Translations under genes and position numbers: made by a program
Notes under the pieces: model-generated
The model's database searches: none
Told to the model about the DNA's origin: nothing
Seen by the model: only the letters and a program-made list of their open reading frames with translations
Assembly (NCBI GenBank): GCA_025358885.1
Contig: JANYHW010000223.1
Span: 1-64,000, forward strand
Length of the DNA: 64,000 nucleotides
From: Cytophagales bacterium
Lineage (GTDB): Bacteria > Bacteroidota > Bacteroidia > Cytophagales > Cyclobacteriaceae
Reading direction: 5' to 3'
In this document: one piece after another, positions 8,380 to 17,473 of the stretch
How positions within the stretch are numbered: position 1 is the stretch's first letter
Layout of the letters: every line of letters starts with the position of its first letter

Positions 8380-11100
8380 CTAGCGGATTTGCTGGCCAAT
8401 GGTAAAGTGGAATTGAGCCCCACTAATGTGGGTTGCCCCTGGTAATTGGTCAAAACCATAGGCCCAGTTCAGACCAATTAATCCAAACGCCGGCATGAAT
8501 ATCCGCGCTCCGAAGCCCGCCGAGCGATAGGATCTAAACGGATTAAACTCATAAAAATTATTCCAGTTATTGCCGGCTTCACCAAAACCCAGCGCATAAA
8601 TCGTTGCCGTTTGACCCGTGGTGATGGGATAACGCAGTTCCATCACAAATTTGTCATACACAATACCGCCTTCAATGGATGTGGCATTCTGGGAATTGCG
8701 CAAGGCATACAAGGGTGGTGTCACCAGGTTATCCGGATAACCACGCAGACCAACTATCTCCTGGCCCAATACATAAGAATTAAATCCGCCTGCAAGCCCG
8801 GCCCCTCCCATGAAGAATCTTTCAAAAGGACCGGTAGGCAAGTTCTTGTTATACTGACCAATGAAGCCCATATGCGCACGGGCTTCCAATACCAGGCTTC
8901 TTCCGGTTGGCTTGCTGCTGCCGAGAAGTTTCAGGTAGAATTTGGAATCAAACATAACCTTGTAGAGCTCCAGCCACTTATACCGCTGGTTAACATCCTG
9001 AAGGTATGCGGGATCACGGAAGAGAGAATAGGGAGGTGTCAATGACAAACTGAGGGAAACAGAAGACCCTGCTGTTGGGAACATCGGGTTATCAATACTG
9101 TTGCGCGCTAGCGTCGTGTTGAAAATGAAACTATTTGTTTGTCCCACAGGTGGCAAAGCGGTGGAACCAACCAGATAGTTGCTGTAGTTGTAGACGAGGA
9201 ATGCCAATGAATTTGTAAGTGTAAAATAATTGTCCGGCCACTCTAGCCTGCGACCAAGAGAAAAAGTAACACCGCTTTGCCTTAGAGAGAAATCATTGGT
9301 GTACTCATAATTACTGTTTGGCCTTCGTGAAATGGAGTGAGAGAGACTGACGGTAAATGAGTTTGGTTTCCTACCTCCGAGCCATGGTTCGGTAAATGAC
9401 ATGTTGTAGCTCTGAAAGGACTTTCCATTTGCCTGTGCAGTAATGGAGAATCTCTGACCATCTCCGACCGGTAGTGGTCTCCATTTGTCGAGGTGCGTCA
9501 GGTTACGCATTGAAAAATTGTTGAAAGTGAGACCGACCGTTCCAACAAATCCATAGTAACCTCCCCATCCACCCGACAGCTGCACCTGGTCATTGGATTG
9601 TTCCTGAAGTCTCCATTCAATATCTACAGTGCCATCGGCAGGGTTGGGGCGTATATCCTGCTCAATCTTCTGAGGGTTGAAATATCCCATGGATGAAAGC
9701 ATTTGCTGTGTTCGGATAATATCGGACCTCCTGAATTTCTGACCCGGAACGGTATTCAATTCACGGCGAATGACGTGGTCGCTTGTCCGTTCATTTCCGC
9801 TAATGATCACTTTGTCAATCGTTGCCTGCTCACCCTCAAATATTCGCATTTCGATATCGATAGAGTCCCCGGCGATGGCAACTTCTATGGGTGTAACCCT
9901 GAAAAAAAGGTACCCGTCATCCATGTACAATCCGCTGATATCTGCTCCTTTGGGGTTAAAAGAGGTCTTTCTGACCAATAGGTCATTGTTATATACATCT
10001 CCCTTATTGATATCGAGGATCTTGTTCAGGGTCGCCGAAGAATGTAAATAATTTCCGGTCCAGATGATGTTGCGGAAATAATACTTCCTGCCTTCATACA
10101 CTTGAAAAACAATATCTATGCTGTTGCCACTATGCCTCACAAGGCTATCGGATACAATTTCCGCATCGCGGAAGCCTTGTGTATTATAGTATTCAATGAT
10201 ATTCTTTTTGTCCCCTTCAAATTCAGCTTTAATGAACTTAGATCCATTCAGGAAGTTCAATTTCACATTCCTGTTAATGAATTGCATAACATCATTCTTG
10301 GTGGTCTTTCGGCTGGAATCAAGGGCTTCCAAATACTTACTTGGGGGTGTGCCAAGCACTGCGCTCAGGATGGCTCTGTGCAAGGAGATACGGGCATGCT
10401 CGTGCGTTTTTTTCATCTTCTTCTTCAGTGGTCCGTCTGCTACTGCCGTATTACCGTTGAAGATGATTTCATTGATTCGAACTTTCTGTTTGAGGTCTAC
10501 TCCTATGCGGAGGCGAACTCCGCCCCGGTTGAGCGTATCAAGTTCCTGGACCACTTTTACTTCCGTGTTCAGGAATCCTTTTTTCGCAAAGTATTTCTTC
10601 ACGGTCAATTCCGTGTTACGAACAACAGCATCATTGACAATTTTACCCTTGATAAGTTTAAGATCATCTTTCAATGAGGATTGTCTTGATTTGTTAATCC
10701 CTATGAAATAAAAATCAGTAAGTCTTGGCCGCTCAGCGAGGGTTACGATGAGAAATACATTCATGCCTTCAATCCGATCCACACTGATGGTGACATCTCC
10801 CACCAATCCATGTTTCCATAGTTTTCGGATGGCTGAAGCAATTTGATCTCCCGGGATTTTGATCTTGTCGCCAATCTTCAACCCGGTAAGGGATACCATG
10901 GCGTTCTTGTCTAATACATTGAGGCCTGTAATATCAATGCCCGCAATGAAATACTCGGATGGGCTCGCATAATTAAGGGTTGCTTCCGAAGTGGGAGCTT
11001 CCGGGGTTGTTGACGGTTTGCTCTGACTCTTCCGGAATTGGGCTGTGCTAGAAAAACCACATATCACCAGTGTCCACAAAATGAAAATCCTTCTCATCAT
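8380..11100 (-). CDS. bamA: Outer membrane protein assembly factor BamA
   Basis: A 906-residue Omp85 protein: signal peptide (1-20), a Thr/Ser/Pro-rich linker, five POTRA-like repeats (about 50-440) and a 16-strand barrel in the C-terminal half. It is the central insertase that folds beta-barrel proteins into the outer membrane. It ends FTIGQQIR rather than with the common terminal aromatic residue. It follows uppS by 4 bases and precedes two OmpH chaperone genes, a layout that couples lipid-carrier supply and outer-membrane biogenesis in Bacteroidota. Confidence is high. Confidence 0.95.
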   Translation of the reverse strand: MMRRIFILWTLVICGFSSTAQFRKSQSKPSTTPEAPTSEATLNYASPSEYFIAGIDITGLNVLDKNAMVSLTGLKIGDKIKIPGDQIASAIRKLWKHGLVGDVTISVDRIEGMNVFLIVTLAERPRLTDFYFIGINKSRQSSLKDDLKLIKGKIVNDAVVRNTELTVKKYFAKKGFLNTEVKVVQELDTLNRGGVRLRIGVDLKQKVRINEIIFNGNTAVADGPLKKKMKKTHEHARISLHRAILSAVLGTPPSKYLEALDSSRKTTKNDVMQFINRNVKLNFLNGSKFIKAEFEGDKKNIIEYYNTQGFRDAEIVSDSLVRHSGNSIDIVFQVYEGRKYYFRNIIWTGNYLHSSATLNKILDINKGDVYNNDLLVRKTSFNPKGADISGLYMDDGYLFFRVTPIEVAIAGDSIDIEMRIFEGEQATIDKVIISGNERTSDHVIRRELNTVPGQKFRRSDIIRTQQMLSSMGYFNPQKIEQDIRPNPADGTVDIEWRLQEQSNDQVQLSGGWGGYYGFVGTVGLTFNNFSMRNLTHLDKWRPLPVGDGQRFSITAQANGKSFQSYNMSFTEPWLGGRKPNSFTVSLSHSISRRPNSNYEYTNDFSLRQSGVTFSLGRRLEWPDNYFTLTNSLAFLVYNYSNYLVGSTALPPVGQTNSFIFNTTLARNSIDNPMFPTAGSSVSLSLSLTPPYSLFRDPAYLQDVNQRYKWLELYKVMFDSKFYLKLLGSSKPTGRSLVLEARAHMGFIGQYNKNLPTGPFERFFMGGAGLAGGFNSYVLGQEIVGLRGYPDNLVTPPLYALRNSQNATSIEGGIVYDKFVMELRYPITTGQTATIYALGFGEAGNNWNNFYEFNPFRSYRSAGFGARIFMPAFGLIGLNWAYGFDQLPGATHISGAQFHFTIGQQIR

Positions 11101-11104
11101 TACT

Positions 11105-11878
11105 TCAGGTATTCGGTTCTAACACTTTTCCAAATCTTCTCTCCCTATGCTGATATGAATAGATGGCTTCATATAAGTCTTCCTTCCTGAAATCGGGCCA
11201 TAACGTTTGAGTGATGTACAGTTCTGTATAGGCAATTTGCCAAAGCAGGAAGTTGCTAACCCGCATTTCCCCGCTGGTGCGAATCAGTAACTCAGGGTCA
11301 GGAACACCTGCTGTCTCCAAATGACGAATGAACAAATCTTCATTGATATCCTCCGGATGGAGTCTCCCCTGATTTACTGCTTCAGCCAACCTCTTCACGG
11401 CATTCATAATTTCCCACCTCCCGCTATAATTCAGTGCCAGCAAAACAGTAAGACCTGTATTGCTTTTGGTTGCCTCCTTTGCCTCTTCCAGGTTTCTCTG
11501 ACAAACCTTTGGAAGGTACGATATGTCACCAATGGTTTGAAGTCTAACCTGGTTCTCCATCAGGTTACTGATCTCCTTCTTAATCGTGTTTACCAATAAC
11601 TCCATCAATCCATCAACTTCAGCCTTGGGCCTTCCCCAGTTCTCAGTACTAAAAGCATACAGCGTAAGGTATTTAATACCCAATTCTCCACAGCCTTCAG
11701 TAACGTCTGTCACCGCCTGAATAGCATTGCGGTGTCCAAAAATCCTGGCGGCACCCTTTCTTTTGGCCCATCGTCCATTGCCATCCATGATAATTGCTAC
11801 ATGGAGTGGCAGATTGTTAAGATCTATTTGGTCTTTGAAGGAAGCCACAAGACCGCAAAAGTAGCCTATTTTCGACAT
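11105..11878 (-). CDS. uppS: Isoprenyl transferase (undecaprenyl diphosphate synthase)
   Basis: A 257-residue cis-prenyltransferase that makes the undecaprenyl-diphosphate carrier for peptidoglycan and surface polysaccharides. Visible signatures: MDGNGRWAK with the catalytic Asp32, FSTENWGRP, and the C-terminal block RTSGEMRVSNFLLWQ with TLWPDF. The chosen ATG gives a slightly longer N-terminus than usual (MSKIGYFCGL before the conserved part); a GTG at codon 11 is an alternative start. The gene follows the second DUF6089 gene by 80 bases and overlaps nothing. Confidence 0.94.
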   Translation of the reverse strand: MSKIGYFCGLVASFKDQIDLNNLPLHVAIIMDGNGRWAKRKGAARIFGHRNAIQAVTDVTEGCGELGIKYLTLYAFSTENWGRPKAEVDGLMELLVNTIKKEISNLMENQVRLQTIGDISYLPKVCQRNLEEAKEATKSNTGLTVLLALNYSGRWEIMNAVKRLAEAVNQGRLHPEDINEDLFIRHLETAGVPDPELLIRTSGEMRVSNFLLWQIAYTELYITQTLWPDFRKEDLYEAIYSYQHRERRFGKVLEPNT

Positions 11879-11958
11879 TTACATAACTATCAGGCATATG
11901 TCAAACCATGTAGTCAGCAGATGGTGTTTACTGCAAAATAGTTGCGGAAAAGTATCCC

Positions 11959-12666
11959 CTACTTATAGGGATTTGTTGGGCAGGGGATGTCGTAAAATGT
12001 ACGTGTCAGGGTCACTCCAAGGAAGTAATAGGTGTCGTAATCGAATTTATTACCGTATTGGTAATTCTTGAACGACGGGTCTCCGTTGGAAATATTATCC
12101 AGATAGTCAAAGAAGGTCTTTCTTACACCAAATTCAAGGGCAATGTAGTACTTGGGATTGAGTATGTATTTTATTCCCCCGCCAAATGGTATGGCCAATT
12201 GCACATTGCTGTATTGGGCGGTCTTCGTAGGAACACCCGTCATATTGAACAGTGCCAACCCGGCGAAGAGATAAGGGGTAAAACGCAGGCGTCTTCTGTC
12301 ATCGCGCCAGTCCAGGAAATGGTATTCATACACTCCGGAAATTTCGCTTAGGAAAATATTGAAGGAAGCGTTTCGCTTGACAGCAAAGGCATCAATAGGT
12401 ACCCTGGTGTCGCTGGCACCCAGTTTACCAGCCGTAAGCGATGCCCTAAAACTTACTACTTTACTGATGTTTGCACGGTAGAAAACTGTTACCGCGGGTT
12501 TCGAAAAAGTAAAGTTGTAGGTGCGAACCAGATCACCGGTATAATTAAATGTGCCGAGTCCAAAACCAACTTCAGAGCGTTGCGTAATTTGGGCATTGCC
12601 GGTCGTGCAGGCAAGCGTAAGAAGGAGGCCAACATGCAGAGCGGAGAATTTTCCCAACAAGGTCAT
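11959..12666 (-). CDS. DUF6089 family outer-membrane barrel protein (second copy)
   Basis: A 235-residue exported protein with a signal peptide (about 1-25, ending GNAQ) and alternating beta strands typical of a small outer-membrane barrel, including EVGFGLGTFNYTGDL and TPYLFAGLALF. This family is found upstream of uppS and bamA in many Bacteroidota; its function is not established. Its start overlaps the end of the preceding paralog by 4 bases, so the two are translationally coupled. Confidence 0.8.
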   Translation of the reverse strand: MTLLGKFSALHVGLLLTLACTTGNAQITQRSEVGFGLGTFNYTGDLVRTYNFTFSKPAVTVFYRANISKVVSFRASLTAGKLGASDTRVPIDAFAVKRNASFNIFLSEISGVYEYHFLDWRDDRRRLRFTPYLFAGLALFNMTGVPTKTAQYSNVQLAIPFGGGIKYILNPKYYIALEFGVRKTFFDYLDNISNGDPSFKNYQYGNKFDYDTYYFLGVTLTRTFYDIPCPTNPYK

Positions 12667-13718
12667 CTGAATTTCGCGCGGTGGAACGATGGAGCGAAAA
12701 TGTACGTGAGCTTAATGCTCGTAACCATATAAATATCGTTGTAGGTTTTTGTTCCTCGCTTGTTTGTCGGGGCTTCTGATCCATAGCCTGCCTCGACATT
12801 TACGCCTGGAATTCCTGATGGAGTAGGATTAGGTGGAGCGCCATTGTAAAGCTCATTGGTTCTGTAAGACATTGCTTGTGCTAACGGGCTTTTCAATTTT
12901 GAAAGGTCTACATAATTGCCGCTCACATCATCCAGATAATCGGTGAATGTGTAACGGAAACCTATGTCAGCAGAAAGATCCATAACTTCATTGAGCCGAA
13001 ACCTTGCACCAAACCCAAACGGGACGGCTACCTGAAGAAGGGAGTATGGTTTTAGACCATAATTTACGTCTGTTGAACTCAGTGTGGAGTATTGACCTTC
13101 GGTTCCCAACGGTCTGAGATCTACCCATTGCCCTGCTTGTGGCAAAGGATTGCCTTGGAGATCTTTGGCAGGGGCCTGTGCCTGTGGATTGTGCAGGAAG
13201 GCTGCAAGCCCTGCATAAACATAAGGAGTCCACTTCACGCGACTCATATACGTTGACGGATTATCAAACAAATCAAAAACCGCCACCACAGAAAGTTCTT
13301 TAATATGGTTTCTGAACGACAGATTCCTCTTATACCGGTAAACGCCATTGTTCAGATCATTCTTGTCGGCTGATTCAGCATCTGATCCGCTGATGGTTCC
13401 ATACATGAATTGTGCCTGCAAGGTATAGCGAGGTCCAAGCCGGCGCGCATAGGAAAGCCCGAAGCCAGGCTTGGTAAAGGAAATGTCCGTACTAATCTTT
13501 TTTGCAGATGGAGAAAGATCTCCATAGTAATTAAGTGCATTGAGGGATAATCCAACTGAAGTATAGCCTTTCGTCTTACTAAATGAAGCTTTCCCGCCCT
13601 TGTAAGTCCCCACCCGCTTATTGCTGCTCTTTATACCTTTTCTGTTAAACTGGGCATAGCTTTCACTTATACTGAGTGTCAGCAAGAGTAGGGGTAGCAG
13701 AATAAATAACTTTCTCAT
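12663..13718 (-). CDS. DUF6089 family outer-membrane barrel protein (first copy)
   Basis: I chose the ATG at 13718 because MRKLFILLPLLLLTLS begins a normal signal peptide; the longer frame back to 13826 would add an unlikely 36-residue leader and overlap nadK. The mature protein (about 330 residues) has the barrel-like repeats of its downstream neighbour (GLSLNALNYYGDL, TPYVYAGLAAF, DLSADIGFRYTF) plus a Gly/Pro-rich insert near residue 300. A TACATTTG element lies 24 bases upstream of the start. The function of the family is unknown. Confidence 0.8.
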   Translation of the reverse strand: MRKLFILLPLLLLTLSISESYAQFNRKGIKSSNKRVGTYKGGKASFSKTKGYTSVGLSLNALNYYGDLSPSAKKISTDISFTKPGFGLSYARRLGPRYTLQAQFMYGTISGSDAESADKNDLNNGVYRYKRNLSFRNHIKELSVVAVFDLFDNPSTYMSRVKWTPYVYAGLAAFLHNPQAQAPAKDLQGNPLPQAGQWVDLRPLGTEGQYSTLSSTDVNYGLKPYSLLQVAVPFGFGARFRLNEVMDLSADIGFRYTFTDYLDDVSGNYVDLSKLKSPLAQAMSYRTNELYNGAPPNPTPSGIPGVNVEAGYGSEAPTNKRGTKTYNDIYMVTSIKLTYIFAPSFHRAKFR

Positions 13719-13741
13719 CACGAAAAGCTTTCGAAGAACAA

Positions 13742-13749
13742 CAAATGTA
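13742..13749 (-). promoter_or_regulatory. Bacteroidota -7 promoter element (TACATTTG)
   Basis: An exact match to the TAnnTTTG consensus on the minus strand, in the 104-base gap between nadK and the first DUF6089 gene. No TTTG is seen at the usual -33 distance, so it may be a weak or regulated internal promoter for the barrel-uppS-bamA genes. Confidence 0.4.
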
Positions 13750-13822
13750 TAAAATAATAGACTTTTAACTACGTCATAGATTCCTGGAGGGGGCTTTTGG
13801 TAATCACCAAACCCATGTTTAG

Positions 13823-14692
13823 TCAATTCCGGAGGTCAAGACCCCAGTTAAGTTTCTGGCGCAAAGTCTTGAAATAGTGCTGACCAGGGAGTTGGATCAG
13901 ATGGGCTTTGAACCGTTCCTTCTTGATTTTAAGCTTCACACTATCGTCAACCGTTTCAAACCGGGAATCCAGGGAAACCAGGAATTTCTTGCTCCTGCCC
14001 TCAATTTTGAAGGTCAATTCTGACTTATCAGAAAGCACAATCGGGCGTACGGTAAGGTTATGTGGACTCACCGGCGAGATGATAAAGCTTTCTGATTCCG
14101 GAAAAACCAAAGGTCCGCCGCAGCTAAGGGAGTACCCTGTCGAGCCTGTGGGTGTAGAAACGATTACACCATCCGCCCAATAGGAGTTCAGCAATTCACC
14201 ATCTACCGAAACATGCACTGTGATCATGGACGATGTGTCCTTCTTCATAATGGTGAAGTCATTCAAGGCAAAGCTCATCCCCGAAAACAGCTTGGGGTCC
14301 GATACAAGCTTAAGCATAATCCGTTGGTCAACTGAATAGTTTCCCTTAAACAGATTATCAAATGCATTTTCGGTTTCTTCACGACTTATGGTGGCAAGGA
14401 ATCCCAGCCGTCCTGTGTTCACTCCCAAAATTGGAGTCTCATTCTTCCCGATGTAGGTCATTGACTCCAGCAGTGTCCCGTCGCCTCCCAGGGAAATAAA
14501 GAAATCCAGGTTTTTCAGATTGTCACCATGATCAAAAACCTTTGTCTTGAAGTTATGTTTGGATCTGAAGTGCTTTTGAAACTTTGAGGAGACATACATC
14601 TCCGCATGGTAATGGGTTAACCACGTGAGTAATCGCTCGATAAAACGAGAGGACTTTTGTTGGAAATCCCTTCCATGTATGCCAATGCGCAT
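13823..14692 (-). CDS. nadK: NAD kinase
   Basis: A 289-residue cytoplasmic enzyme that phosphorylates NAD to NADP. The diagnostic GGDGT is at 69-73 (Asp71 catalytic), followed by NTGRLGFLA (92-100), NDF (144-146) and the Gly-rich ADGVIVSTPTGSTGYSLS (173-190). Length is normal for the family. It sits between rluB and the DUF6089 genes, matching the common order in Bacteroidota. Confidence 0.95.
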   Translation of the reverse strand: MRIGIHGRDFQQKSSRFIERLLTWLTHYHAEMYVSSKFQKHFRSKHNFKTKVFDHGDNLKNLDFFISLGGDGTLLESMTYIGKNETPILGVNTGRLGFLATISREETENAFDNLFKGNYSVDQRIMLKLVSDPKLFSGMSFALNDFTIMKKDTSSMITVHVSVDGELLNSYWADGVIVSTPTGSTGYSLSCGGPLVFPESESFIISPVSPHNLTVRPIVLSDKSELTFKIEGRSKKFLVSLDSRFETVDDSVKLKIKKERFKAHLIQLPGQHYFKTLRQKLNWGLDLRN

Positions 14693-14747
14693 GCACCAAT
14701 CAGATTAGAAGTGATGTTACAAAAAAAACCGGAATTACCCAGTGTCT

Positions 14748-15968
14748 CTATTGAAAATGCTTTAGACGGATGACTTCGTCCTGTCTGAGAAACCGCCAGT
14801 GGCCGCGGGGCAAGTCCTTTTTGTCCAGGGTGGCGTAGACAGACCTGTCCAGTTTTACAACATCATAGCCCACGGCTTCAAAAATTCTTCTCACAATCCG
14901 GTTCCATCCAATATGAATCTCAAGTCCCACCGTCTTCCCATCATCAGATACAATCGCAAGATCATCCACCACCGCTTTTCCTTCTTCCAGCCGAACGCCG
15001 TCGAGGACTTTTTGAAAATCATTCTTGGTCAGGGGCCGATCAAGTTCGGCTTTGTAGATTTTCTTTATGTTGTATGATGGGTGGGATAATTTCTCAGTAA
15101 GGTCTCCATCATTGGTAAGCAGGAGAAGTCCTGAAGTGTTGCGGTCCAAACGCCCAACCGGATAGACCCTTTCCTTGCAGGCACCTGCAACAAGCTGCAT
15201 GACCGTGTTGCGTTCCTGTGGATCATCCGTTGTAGTAATAAACCCTTTGGGCTTGTTCAGTAAGATGTACACTGGCATTTCCGCTTTCAATCGCTTGCCA
15301 TCGTGTCGAACGTCATCAGTTGGTTTTACTTTGTAGCCCATTTCCGTGATGGATTTTCCATTCACGGTGATGAGGCCCATCTTAATCAGATCATCTGCTT
15401 CTCTGCGGGAGCATACACCGCTGTTCGATATGAATCTGTTCAACCTTATCAGACCATCTTTTGGTGTATCTGGAATTTCATTTTCAATTGGTCGCACCTT
15501 CCGTTGACGGTCTAGTCTCGACTCAATAAATGATTTTTTTTCCTTCAGGGGCAGGCCTCCTGGCTTGGGTTCATCATATTTTTTTCTGTCGGATTCTCCC
15601 GACTGCTTTGGTTTCCCTCGCTTGCCCACATAATTTGATCCGCCACCTGCATGAGGATTAGACCTCCCCTCTTTTGAAAAAGAGCGAGGTTGCCTTTCGG
15701 CAAATTCCTTCGATCCACTGTCGCCTTTGACGCCTTTGGGTTCAGATGTTTTATGAGACGATTCGCGTTTCTGAAAAGGTTTGCCCTTCTCTAGGGGTTT
15801 CGGTGAGGACTGCTTAGAGGTAAATTTTCGTTCCTTATAAGGTCTTTTGAACTCCTCTCTTGTTCCCGAGGATGGCGACCCTTTGTCCTTCTTGAAGGAT
15901 CGTTTTTTGTCTGAGGGTCGGTTGGAGGATGGACCAGAGGTAGTCTGGAAACGACTGTTGCGTGCCAT
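14748..15968 (-). CDS. rluB: rRNA pseudouridine synthase, RluB/RsuA type, with long basic N-terminus
   Basis: A 406-residue protein. Residues 1 to about 165 are low complexity and rich in Lys, Ser, Arg, Gly and Pro. An S4 RNA-binding domain follows (about 173-230, RLNRFISNSGVCSRREAD), then the catalytic domain with Asp275 in GRLDRNTSGLLLLTND. RluB modifies 23S rRNA and RsuA 16S rRNA; the site modified here cannot be read from sequence. The basic disordered tail is much longer than in E. coli RluB, though such tails are common in Bacteroidota homologues, and is probably extra RNA-binding surface. Confidence 0.9.
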   Translation of the reverse strand: MARNSRFQTTSGPSSNRPSDKKRSFKKDKGSPSSGTREEFKRPYKERKFTSKQSSPKPLEKGKPFQKRESSHKTSEPKGVKGDSGSKEFAERQPRSFSKEGRSNPHAGGGSNYVGKRGKPKQSGESDRKKYDEPKPGGLPLKEKKSFIESRLDRQRKVRPIENEIPDTPKDGLIRLNRFISNSGVCSRREADDLIKMGLITVNGKSITEMGYKVKPTDDVRHDGKRLKAEMPVYILLNKPKGFITTTDDPQERNTVMQLVAGACKERVYPVGRLDRNTSGLLLLTNDGDLTEKLSHPSYNIKKIYKAELDRPLTKNDFQKVLDGVRLEEGKAVVDDLAIVSDDGKTVGLEIHIGWNRIVRRIFEAVGYDVVKLDRSVYATLDKKDLPRGHWRFLRQDEVIRLKHFQ

Positions 15969-16020
15969 GGTGTTTACAAGTTAGGCACAAATGGCCTCGA
16001 ATAGAAATAAAGGAAATGTC

Positions 16021-16587
16021 TTATTGGTTTTCCGGACTGTCACCAATGGTGTTGATTTCCTGTGAAAAATCTTTTGGGGTGGGCAATTCACTCAGGTCAC
16101 TTATGCCAAAGTATTCCATGAACTTTGGGCTTGTCCCATAAATCAAAGGACGGCCGACCGTCTCTCCCTTGCCCTGGATTTCAACAAGACCTTTTTCAAG
16201 AAGTTTTTGAACGGCGTAGTCGCAGTTTACGCCACGGATGGTTTCGACTTCTGTTTTGGACACAGGTTGTTTGTATGCAATGATGGAAAGCGTTTCCATA
16301 GCCGAAGTAGAGAGTCTCTTCTTCGACTGCTGCTTGAGCATGATCCCTATGCTGGCCTGGTAGGCTGGCTTTGTAAGAAATTGATAACCTCCCGCCGACT
16401 TATTCAATTGAAAGGCAAAATCCTCATGCAGGTATTTGTCCATTAATCTTTGAATAGCTCCATGGATATCCTCCTCGGGGACATCTGCATTGAACATCTC
16501 TGTAAGGCATGATTTTAGGTCGGCCAGTTTGATGGGAGAAGGCGAGCAAAAAATCAGCGCCTCAATATGGTTTTGTAAGAAGTCCAA
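16021..16587 (-). CDS. scpB: Segregation and condensation protein B
   Basis: A 188-residue protein made of two winged-helix domains, with the family blocks IEALIFCSPSPIKLADL near the N-terminus, LSTSAMETLSIIAYKQPVSK (about 93-112) and GRPLIYGTSPKFMEYFGI near the C-terminus. ScpB forms the SMC-ScpA-ScpB condensin complex that organises newly replicated chromosomes. scpA and smc are not in the window. It lies between the DksA-like gene (34 bases upstream) and rluB (52 bases downstream). Confidence 0.93.
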   Translation of the reverse strand: MDFLQNHIEALIFCSPSPIKLADLKSCLTEMFNADVPEEDIHGAIQRLMDKYLHEDFAFQLNKSAGGYQFLTKPAYQASIGIMLKQQSKKRLSTSAMETLSIIAYKQPVSKTEVETIRGVNCDYAVQKLLEKGLVEIQGKGETVGRPLIYGTSPKFMEYFGISDLSELPTPKDFSQEINTIGDSPENQ

Positions 16588-16621
16588 AAGTTTAGTTTGA
16601 TCTGTATATGTTAATTCTGAA

Positions 16622-17344
16622 TCAGTCGTGCTGCATCATTTTTGCCTCGATCGACTGCGTTGTGTGCGGAACGGCTATTAATCTTTCTTTAGGGATAAGT
16701 TTACCGGTGACCGTACAGATACCATAAGTTCTGTTCTTGATTCTCACCAGCGCATTTTCGAGATTGGTAATATATTTCAGTTGACGCGCAGCCAGTTGGC
16801 TGAGATTTTCCTTCTCAGCGGTTTCTGCACCATCTTCCAACACTTTGGTGTTGCCTCCGGATGTGCTGTCTGTTCCAGCATCGTTATTGCGATTCAATGT
16901 CTCTTTCAAGATTTTGAATTCCTCTTTTGAGGTTTCCAGCTTCCCTTTGATCAGGTTTTCAAACTCTTTCAGTTCATCATCGCTGTATCGCGTCTTATCA
17001 TCGGCCATGGCTGACTTTGCCGGCTTGTGGGCGATGGGGCGTTGGGTGAGGGCAGGAAAAATATTCAGTTGATGTTGTGGCTTCGGTGATGGTAAAAAGG
17101 TCTTGGGTTCGCTTTTCTTCCGAACAGGCGCTGGCTTGACGGAAATCTTCTTTTCAACCAGCGGTTTCTTCTGAATCGGCTTGGGTGCTTCTTTCTTCGC
17201 AACAACCTTCTTAATTGCCTTTACAGCAGGCTTCTTTGCTGGTGCCTTGGCTTTCGGGGTTTTCTTGGCTTTAAGGGTAACTTTTGCTTTTGCCACAGGC
17301 TTTTTCGATGCTTTCACACTAGATTTTTTCGCTGATTTCGCCAT
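16622..17344 (-). CDS. DksA/TraR-like regulator with histone-H1-like N-terminal tail
   Basis: I start at ATG 17344, preceded by a GGAGGA ribosome site 10 bases upstream, giving 240 residues; the frame extends to 17425 but without such support. Residues 1 to about 75 are Lys/Ala/Pro-rich repeats resembling a histone H1 tail. Residues 115-235 resemble DksA/TraR proteins: a charged helical hairpin, then NRTYGICTVTGKLIPKERL. Only one cysteine (Cys210) remains of the usual zinc finger. DksA acts through the RNA polymerase secondary channel; the basic tail suggests nucleic-acid contact. The function of the combination is inferred. Confidence 0.8.
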   Translation of the reverse strand: MAKSAKKSSVKASKKPVAKAKVTLKAKKTPKAKAPAKKPAVKAIKKVVAKKEAPKPIQKKPLVEKKISVKPAPVRKKSEPKTFLPSPKPQHQLNIFPALTQRPIAHKPAKSAMADDKTRYSDDELKEFENLIKGKLETSKEEFKILKETLNRNNDAGTDSTSGGNTKVLEDGAETAEKENLSQLAARQLKYITNLENALVRIKNRTYGICTVTGKLIPKERLIAVPHTTQSIEAKMMQHD

Positions 17345-17384
17345 AATGCTTAGTCCTCCAGGACAGGGATTAGAAAAAGATGCG

Positions 17385-17413
17385 CAAAAATACGCGGCCT
17401 GACCTAAAACAAA
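17385..17413 (-). promoter_or_regulatory. Bacteroidota promoter (TTTG-N17-TATTTTTG) of the DksA-like gene
   Basis: On the minus strand TTTG (17410-17413) is followed after 17 bases by TATTTTTG (17385-17392), an exact TAnnTTTG match. The predicted transcription start leaves about 34 bases of leader carrying GGAGGA. Both elements and the spacing fit the Bacteroidota/Flavobacterium consensus. Confidence 0.65.
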
Positions 17414-17473
17414 AAATATAGCCAAATTAATTCCCTGTGGTGAGGGAGTGAGGTTATCTTGGTCCTGATGCCC

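Noticed and set aside
10102-10711. Two overlapping plus-strand frames of 171-191 residues
   Set aside because: Antisense of bamA; the bamA frame is clear and these carry no domain.
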